Origin: UBA1413 sp964567485
Lineage (GTDB): Bacteria > Bacteroidota > Bacteroidia > Bacteroidales > Prolixibacteraceae
Length of the DNA: 6,904 bases
Assembly: GCA_964567485.1 (NCBI GenBank)
Contig: CAZMMX010000093.1
Location: forward strand, 1-6,904
Reading direction: 5' to 3'
This document shows positions 1-5,057 of the stretch, piece by piece. Every line of letters starts with the position of its first letter. Positions within the stretch are counted from its first letter, which is position 1. Below the pieces are notes generated by a model that searched no databases, had not been told where the DNA came from, and worked only from the letters and a program-made list of their open reading frames with translations. The position numbers were made by a program, and so were the translations under genes.

Positions 1-1496
1 GTAAAGGGGGCCGATGAAACGCAAGTCGGGTTATCGGTACTCCTTGCCCTGACGGTATAATCCCCGGGGACCAGTTCGGCAAAGGTTACTGAAGCCTGCC
101 AGGTCGTGCCGTCAATGCTATACTCCAGGGTTGCCCCAACGGGTGTGGTAACCAGAATTGATCCGGTCGGAATGGCACAGGTCGGCTGGGTGACGGTGGC
201 CACCGGAGTCGCAGGTGCATCGGGCACGGGAGCTATTACAAAATCGGCTGAGGAAGTACAGGCCAATTCATGGGTGTTGTCACGAACATAAACCGTGTAG
301 GTGTCATCAGGCAGGAGACCACTGAAAGTAGGGGTAGACTGCCATCCCGAGGTTTCGTCAAGACTATACTCAAGGGTAGTCCCGATTGGAATGTCCACGG
401 TAATGATTCCGGAGGGGACGTCACAGGTAGGCTGGGTTACTGTGGCCAACGGCGTTTCCGGAGGCACACAAATGATGGTCACCTGGTAGTCTTCGACTTC
501 TCCGCTCTCAGCCGACCCCGTGGGGAAAATATCATACCTTGGCGTTTGAGCGAACCTGAAACGGGCATATGTAGGATTACTTGAATTGGCAGTCCATGGA
601 ACCGTTACGGGGAAATTCTTAGTTCCATCGGAAATAGATACCCCACTGATAATTTTTTCACCAGCATCAGTGAAGTCACCGTCACCGTTCCAATCGATAA
701 AGGCATTGATGTAGCCCAGACCTATTGCAGATATTGTGATATTTACAGTGGACCCCTGCAGCAATGGCGGAATCACCACTCCATCCTCATCGTCGACTCC
801 TTGATTATCATCGCCATCGGCAAGAGTGGTATGTGTGACGGTTTCTCCGTCAACGAGCAGGCCAAGATAATTCTCATTATCGATTACATGGTCTGCAACG
901 CCGTAGGATTCGGGAGCATCTCCGTAATCCTTGTATTCAGTCCAGGTAAAGGAACTGACCCCATCATCACCCTGGGTATTACTGGTCATCGAATAGGGAG
1001 GAGGGGTAATGTTGACATTAAAGCCATTTCCGGAAACTCCTTGCGTGGAGTTTTCAGTTACCTTATACTGGATAATGATGGTTCCCTCGTTTTCTCTGAC
1101 AGTTGCATTCAGATCGAGAAACGTAATAGTCTGATTCTGAACTGCGCTATAGGTTCTGGTAGCGACATCATAAGTCCAGTCGAATTTACTCTTGAAGGTG
1201 CCACTGAGGGCATCAAGAGCTGTAGTAGCATTCAGATCAGGCACATTGGGTACACCACGCCCCAAAGTGATGGTCAGCCGCATGGCATTATCAGCAGTCG
1301 TATAAGTGAGGGCATCTCCTCCAGTGTTGCCCACCTTGAACTGACAAACACCGGTACCATTCAACTCAACAGGAAGTAAAGGGGCCGGAGAAATGATCCC
1401 CTCAGCTACAAAAGGATTATAATCCCCATCAGGACTCTGCGCAAGTGCAAACAGAGCAGAAAATACGATCAGCAAAGTGAAGTAAATTCTTTTCAT
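1..1496 (-). CDS. Secreted GEVED-domain surface protein, C-terminally truncated by the window edge
   Basis: The frame starts at ATG 1496-1494 and stays open to base 3, giving 498 codons with no stop, so the C-terminus is outside the window. Residues 1-19 form a clear signal peptide (MKR, hydrophobic core, ALA before QSP). Residues 20-187 resemble an N-terminal beta-sandwich module common in Bacteroidota surface proteins (PAPLLPVELNGTG, VGNTG, FDWTYD and NGFNVNITPPPY motifs). Residues 190-340 are a GEVED domain, opening with DYGDAPESYG (190-199), containing DWNGDGDF (268-275), a possible calcium loop with Asp/Asn at 268, 270, 272 and 274, and closing with GEVEDY (332-337). From 346 onward two ~82-residue repeats begin. 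The start lies 17 bp after the stop of the upstream gene, with no Shine-Dalgarno sequence, so translation in one operon is likely. The family is known from Bacteroidota exported proteins. An adhesive or structural role is inferred, and the missing end may carry a T9SS sorting domain. Confidence 0.88.
   Translation of the reverse strand, partial: MKRIYFTLLIVFSALFALAQSPDGDYNPFVAEGIISPAPLLPVELNGTGVCQFKVGNTGGDALTYTTADNAMRLTITLGRGVPNVPDLNATTALDALSGTFKSKFDWTYDVATRTYSAVQNQTITFLDLNATVRENEGTIIIQYKVTENSTQGVSGNGFNVNITPPPYSMTSNTQGDDGVSSFTWTEYKDYGDAPESYGVADHVIDNENYLGLLVDGETVTHTTLADGDDNQGVDDEDGVVIPPLLQGSTVNITISAIGLGYINAFIDWNGDGDFTDAGEKIISGVSISDGTKNFPVTVPWTANSSNPTYARFRFAQTPRYDIFPTGSAESGEVEDYQVTIICVPPETPLATVTQPTCDVPSGIITVDIPIGTTLEYSLDETSGWQSTPTFSGLLPDDTYTVYVRDNTHELACTSSADFVIAPVPDAPATPVATVTQPTCAIPTGSILVTTPVGATLEYSIDGTTWQASVTFAELVPGDYTVRARSTDNPTCVSSAPF
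3..461 (-). repeat. Two tandem ~82-residue Cys-containing repeats (coding)
   Basis: Residues 346-427 and 428-498 of the third protein align throughout. Each opens with a proline-rich linker and ATVTQPTC (Cys 358 and Cys 440, spaced 82 residues). The parallels continue as a PxG-x-I segment, LEYSLD/LEYSID, a Trp (385 and 466), a YTV segment and a second Cys (413 and 492). The DNA is also similar: CAGGTxGGCTGGGT near 178 and 423 on the plus strand. The second copy is cut by the window edge, so the array probably continues to the left. The two Cys in each unit could form a disulfide. The repeats resemble adhesin repeats of Bacteroidota. No function can be assigned from sequence. Confidence 0.85.
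477..929 (-). other. GEVED domain within the third gene
   Basis: Residues 190-340 of the 498-residue partial protein. The signature is the pair DYGDAPESYG at the start and SGEVEDYQV at the end, with an acidic stretch around 228-239 (DGDDNQGVDDEDG) and the loop IDWNGDGDFTDAGE in the middle. The family is known as an extracellular beta-sandwich module in Bacteroidota and other bacteria, usually next to other Ig-like modules. Its ligand is not known. The Asp/Asn spacing in the middle loop suggests calcium binding, which is an inference. Confidence 0.85.
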
Positions 1497-1513
1497 AGTC
1501 GTTACGATTTAAT

Positions 1514-4500
1514 CTAATGTGCAAAGTAATTAAGTTTTTCGGAATCAGCGTTATTATTGACACGATTTTCGCTTCCGCTGCCCGAAATAATTTGTCCGGT
1601 GATGGTATAAATACCCTTGGTTTTCCGTGGATCAAAACGGGCTTTGAACCCGAAGGCAGAAACAGCCCCCGGAAGGATCATATCAGAGGAGGTAAATATA
1701 TGATAACCGGCATCATTGGAAGTGTAGCTCCACGCTGCATTATTGAGGGGAGCTGCATCAATATTAGTCAACATAGGGTCGTAATTTCCGTCCAGGGACC
1801 ACCGTTCATCCTTTGGAAGGACAACAGAAATGGGGCCTGATGTTCTCACCCCGTTTACTTCGGTGATTTTAACCACAACGTCAAAGATGGTTTCTCCGTT
1901 AAAAATATTAGGGGTCGCAGAAATAGTGACGGTTATATCGGGTTGTGGATCGAAGGTCACCTCAGCCACAGCTATGCATCCTTCCTGGTCAGTGACTGTC
2001 ACCGTCCAGGTGCCGGCCGTCAGTCCGGTAGCAGTGGCGGTGGTCTGTCCATCGCTCCACCGGTAGGAGTAATTCCCCCACCCTCCTGCCGGAGTAACCG
2101 TGGCTTCTCCGTCGGCACATTCCGAACAGGTAGGTTCACTGATCACTGCGACTGGACATTCCAGGGGGGCCTCTGGTTGGGTCACCGTCAGCGTTCCGGT
2201 CACCGGACCACAACCTCCGGCATCGTTCACCGAATAGGGAAAGTCTGTTCCGGCAGCAACGCCGGGGAATACTCCCGTGGTATTGGAGATCCCGTTAAAG
2301 GTATAAGTGAGCGGCGCTGTTCCCCCGGAGACTACCAGGGTTACGGTGGCCGTTCCTCCGTGACACACAACCGGAGAAGTCACCCTTGCCGAAACCAGAA
2401 CGGGTTCCGGAAGGACGGAGACCGTGAAAAAGCAGTTATTGGAACAGGAGGTGGCTGGGTCAGTATAGAGGTAGCTAATGAGATGGTCCCCCACACCTGC
2501 CGCAGCCGGATAAAAGATTCCGCCGGTCACCCCTGGACCGCCGTAGACTCCTCCGGAAGGCAGCGATCCGTCAAGCACCAGGGGCAGGGCATTCCTGCAC
2601 ATGGAAATGTCAGGCCGGCAAGTCACCACAGGCTGTCCGGGGGCTGAAACCACCAATCCTCCCTGTGTCAGCACCGTGCAGGAGACATCATCATACACCT
2701 CCACAACATAGGTCCCTTCATCAAGTCCGCTAAACGAATAGCTGGTTTCGGCCGTCGAAAACGACGCCAGACTGGCACCTTCCGGATTCTTCAGCACATA
2801 AGTAAAGTTAAAAAGATTCAGGGGGGCACTAACGTCCAGGTCCACTCCAATGGTGCCGTCACCATCAGAACAGGAGGCCACCGGGGTGGTAATCAACGAG
2901 TTGAATGAATAGGTATCATACAAAGTGACCTGCTGGGTGGTGAGACTTTCGGAGCAGGTGCACCCGTGCGTGGTGCTAAAGGTAATAAAGGCCGAACCTC
3001 CGGGAAGCGGGGTGCCAGTGAAGGTGTAGGGCACATCGGTATGCCACGCACCAGCCGGAATGGTCACCTCCATCACCTGGTCCTGGAGGGTATAACCCGA
3101 AAACGTGTAGTGGGTGCCATGGACCGCCGTTCCGCCCACTGTGACAGGCACCATGACTGCTTCGGAGAGATCCCCCAGGGGATCCCGTTTGACTCTAAAA
3201 AAAGCCCCGCTGCAGGAGGAGAAGAGGTTATTGGTGCTCTGGTTCCGGTGGTTGAAATTTTCAAAATCAACATCTGTTTCGGCACCGAAGCTGCCCCCTT
3301 CCAGAAAGACCCAAGAGTCCCATTTCGAGTCATAGACATCGCCGATGACAAACTTCATGGTATAGGTAGAACAGGGCTGTAGGCCGCTGATAACCGCCGT
3401 AAGGGGCACTGTGCGGCCATCGGCTTCTATGGAGAGTTCCCCGGGCTGAATCGAAACAAAAAGGGTTTCATGGGCGTCTCCACAACATCCCGAATTAGGC
3501 ACCCTGCAGCCGCTATAGGTGGCCAGCAGGTCATAGCCGTTCACACGGATGGTGTGAATCTCCACCGTTTCCCCGTCGGAGAGGAGGGCAATGTTTTGCC
3601 GCGTGATCCCTGGTCCGCTGATGAAGAATCCGAAGGCATCGTTGTAGTCGCTGCATGCCCATTCGGGATATTCCTCCGAGGCAAAGATATAGTTGAAGCT
3701 CACCGATTCGGCATTGGGCACAAAGTCGACCGACAAACTGGCGGCATCATAGGAAGTGGTGCCCCCCAAGGCTGTAATGTCTGAGTCCCCGGAGGACCCC
3801 AACTGGGTGGTTTTGCTACCGCTGAAGTTGGGTCCGGCGGCATCGGTCACCTGGCCTGTCGACAAAACGATGCCCCTCTCAAAGGGGAAAGCGGTATTAT
3901 CGGCCCGGCGTTCGAAATAACCGATGGCCCTGTTGTCCCCCCTGAAGCTGACATTGGAAACCGCGATGCACCCCTTGAAGACCTCGGCGGCAAGTTGGCT
4001 GGCATTTCCGAAGGTGGGAATCTGGTAGCCGAACCTGACGTTGGGGCGCCGGGTGCTGCTGCCATCACGGGTGGGGTTGTCCGATCCGCTATAACCATAG
4101 ATCACCCTTTCCTCGGGATAGCCTCCGGCCAGCACTGCCCTGGCCGAGTTACCGCTGGTCACGGGTCCCCAGTAAATCTCCACGATCAGGTTATCGATAC
4201 CGTTGTATACAAAACTGGAGGAGAAGTCAACCTTCATCCAGGTAAAATCGTTGTTGGGAGGATAACCGCAGGTCCCGCTGCCCGACGGAATGGTGTACCC
4301 ATCGGTATCGTTGAGCACGGTCTGCGCCCCCGTCATATCGGCATACCCGGAGTTGACCTGGCTAAAATTGGATATGGACGTATGCTTTAACCTGACGGTA
4401 AAATTGGTCACTATACTGCTTCCCGTGGCCTTGCGGGCGAGCTCCAGATAATTGAGGGTTTTAGGAGCGGGTCCCAGCTCACTGGCCAGAAAGAGCATCT

Positions 4501-4996
4501 GCGTCCTCTCATATTCAATGGAATTGTTGTCCGTATTGAAAGGATAAGAAGTAACGCATTCATAATCAGGATTAAACACTATTCCGGCAAAAATAACAAA
4601 CTGGTTGGTGATCCCTTTGATATCAATGGCCGACTTACTGGTCAGGTTTCCGCTTTTCAGGGTCATCTCCGGCAACGGATAGGGAATATTAAAACGGTCC
4701 CTCGAAGTGGCTGTCACCCCGCCATCGGGCAGGGGATCCATCACCTCCTGCCAGGGCTCGATCACTGCAGGAAGGGGATTTTCATCTTCCATCACCACCT
4801 GACGGGAATTATCTCCCGCTGTCATCACAGGCGTTCCTGGGGATTGGGCCCCCAAACTTAAAGAAAAAAACAAGGCAGGTCCCAGTAAACTAAGGAACCA
4901 TACACGACTACAATTTTTCAGCAACGCGGGTTCACGGAGACGCCCCACTTTGACCTCCCCGTTTGCACTTAACTTATACAAGAATTTATTCATCAT
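1514..4996 (-). CDS. Large secreted choice-of-anchor L protein with SprB-like modules
   Basis: This is a complete gene of 1160 residues. The order is: signal peptide with hydrophobic core 32-49 and likely cleavage after LGA (residue 50); a Bacteroidota beta-sandwich domain about 130-325 (YERTQMLFLASE at 162-173); a choice-of-anchor L domain 335-571; a Calx-beta-like segment 575-695 (GGTAVHGTHYTF, VTIPAG); SprB/Ig-like modules 697-1016; and a final domain 1019-1160 ending NYFAH. No catalytic motif is visible. About two dozen Cys are spread along the chain, consistent with disulfides outside the cytoplasm. The 5' start is ATG ATG with an A/T-rich leader and no Shine-Dalgarno sequence; a GTG at 4948 (residue 17) is preceded by GGAGG and would give a more ordinary signal peptide. 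The gene sits 61 bp after the upstream gene and 17 bp before the next. It is likely a cell-surface or released structural/adhesive protein (inference). No type A or type B T9SS signal is visible at its end. Confidence 0.93.
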   Translation of the reverse strand: MMNKFLYKLSANGEVKVGRLREPALLKNCSRVWFLSLLGPALFFSLSLGAQSPGTPVMTAGDNSRQVVMEDENPLPAVIEPWQEVMDPLPDGGVTATSRDRFNIPYPLPEMTLKSGNLTSKSAIDIKGITNQFVIFAGIVFNPDYECVTSYPFNTDNNSIEYERTQMLFLASELGPAPKTLNYLELARKATGSSIVTNFTVRLKHTSISNFSQVNSGYADMTGAQTVLNDTDGYTIPSGSGTCGYPPNNDFTWMKVDFSSSFVYNGIDNLIVEIYWGPVTSGNSARAVLAGGYPEERVIYGYSGSDNPTRDGSSTRRPNVRFGYQIPTFGNASQLAAEVFKGCIAVSNVSFRGDNRAIGYFERRADNTAFPFERGIVLSTGQVTDAAGPNFSGSKTTQLGSSGDSDITALGGTTSYDAASLSVDFVPNAESVSFNYIFASEEYPEWACSDYNDAFGFFISGPGITRQNIALLSDGETVEIHTIRVNGYDLLATYSGCRVPNSGCCGDAHETLFVSIQPGELSIEADGRTVPLTAVISGLQPCSTYTMKFVIGDVYDSKWDSWVFLEGGSFGAETDVDFENFNHRNQSTNNLFSSCSGAFFRVKRDPLGDLSEAVMVPVTVGGTAVHGTHYTFSGYTLQDQVMEVTIPAGAWHTDVPYTFTGTPLPGGSAFITFSTTHGCTCSESLTTQQVTLYDTYSFNSLITTPVASCSDGDGTIGVDLDVSAPLNLFNFTYVLKNPEGASLASFSTAETSYSFSGLDEGTYVVEVYDDVSCTVLTQGGLVVSAPGQPVVTCRPDISMCRNALPLVLDGSLPSGGVYGGPGVTGGIFYPAAAGVGDHLISYLYTDPATSCSNNCFFTVSVLPEPVLVSARVTSPVVCHGGTATVTLVVSGGTAPLTYTFNGISNTTGVFPGVAAGTDFPYSVNDAGGCGPVTGTLTVTQPEAPLECPVAVISEPTCSECADGEATVTPAGGWGNYSYRWSDGQTTATATGLTAGTWTVTVTDQEGCIAVAEVTFDPQPDITVTISATPNIFNGETIFDVVVKITEVNGVRTSGPISVVLPKDERWSLDGNYDPMLTNIDAAPLNNAAWSYTSNDAGYHIFTSSDMILPGAVSAFGFKARFDPRKTKGIYTITGQIISGSGSENRVNNNADSEKLNYFAH
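1517..1942 (-). other. C-terminal domain of the middle gene, ending NYFAH
   Basis: Residues 1019-1160 form a separate domain. Visible marks are an ISATPNIFNG opening, a VVKITEVNGV strand, SVVLPKDERW, YDPMLTNI, AWSYTSND, a strand with FHIFT-like YHIFTSSD, a SAFGFKARFDP segment and the end SGSGSENRVNNNADSEKL followed by NYFAH. I recall similar C-terminal domains with a final DxExLxYF in other Bacteroidota exported proteins; no family name comes to mind. It is not the type A sorting domain (no YPNP) and not the gliding-associated type B domain. Its base composition is also much lower in G+C than the modules just before it. Confidence 0.65.
1949..2911 (-). repeat. Four SprB/Ig-like modules in the middle gene
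   Basis: Residues 696-785, 786-863, 864-942 and 943-1016 form four related beta-sandwich modules. The last is the clearest SprB-type repeat: PTCSECADGEATVTPAGG, then YSYRWSDGQ, a GLTAGTWTVTVTD segment and Cys 1007. The third has GGTATVTLVVSGG, LTYTFNG and VTQPE. The first has GLDEGTYVVEVYDD and is more divergent. The second differs in type, with LPSGGVYGGPGV and the segment ISYLYTD, a pattern common in Bacteroidota Ig-like modules. SprB repeats are named after a gliding adhesin of Flavobacterium, but they occur in many exported proteins, so gliding motility should not be inferred from them alone. Confidence 0.75.
3284..3994 (-). other. Choice-of-anchor L domain within the middle gene
   Basis: Residues 335-571 of the 1160-residue protein match the usual order of motifs of this domain: GIVLSTG (375-381), FNYIFASEEYPEW (434-446), a Cys and Asn/Asp pair before FGFFISGPG (455-463), a segment with NIALL and VN, then ADGRTVPLTA, a PCSTYTMKFVIGD segment (541-553) and the closing VFLEGGSFG (563-571). 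The domain is known from exported proteins whose anchoring signal varies from protein to protein. The extra Cys cluster at 497, 504 and 505 lies in a loop and could be an insertion with local disulfides. The assignment is by remembered motif pattern, not by a profile search. Confidence 0.85.
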
Positions 4997-5057
4997 ATTT
5001 TACATATTGAAAGTCACAAGAATAATTAGACTAAAGAAAAACTGAATAATTACAATT
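4997..5057 (-). other. 61-bp A/T-rich gap between the first and middle genes
   Basis: The gap is strongly A/T-rich and holds no stable hairpin with a T-run, so no terminator is supported between the first and middle genes. A box at 5024-5017 (TATTCTTG in the minus-strand sense) is one base off the Bacteroidota -7 consensus TAnnTTTG, but no TTG box lies at the expected distance upstream. A promoter inside the gap is possible but not supported. Read-through from the upstream gene is the simpler reading. Confidence 0.5.

Noticed and set aside
1..470. Direct repeats that might suggest a CRISPR array or mobile element
   Set aside because: The repeats are about 246 bp apart, diverged and in frame, and encode an adhesin-type protein repeat. 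No short identical repeat and spacer pattern and no terminal inverted repeats were seen.
801..1379. A 192-codon open frame on the plus strand
   Set aside because: It uses the same codon registration as the third gene on the opposite strand, shows no recognisable domain, and the minus-strand frame has a signal peptide and a GEVED domain. It is an antisense shadow.
1497..1513. Terminator or promoter between the middle and third genes
   Set aside because: The gap is only 17 bp, with no hairpin, which points to co-transcription.
1949..2407. SprB-like repeats as evidence for a gliding motility gene (sprB)
   Set aside because: SprB itself is far larger and ends in a type B sorting domain. These repeats occur in many exported proteins, so no gene symbol is given.
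1943..2647. A 234-codon open frame on the plus strand
   Set aside because: It lies opposite the high-GC SprB-like region, where few stops arise by chance. The translation is rich in Arg, Gly and Ser with no domain pattern.
5017..5024. Possible Bacteroidota -7 promoter box before the middle gene
   Set aside because: TATTCTTG is one base off TAnnTTTG, but no TTG box is found at about 19-21 bases upstream, and chance matches are expected in such A/T-rich sequence.
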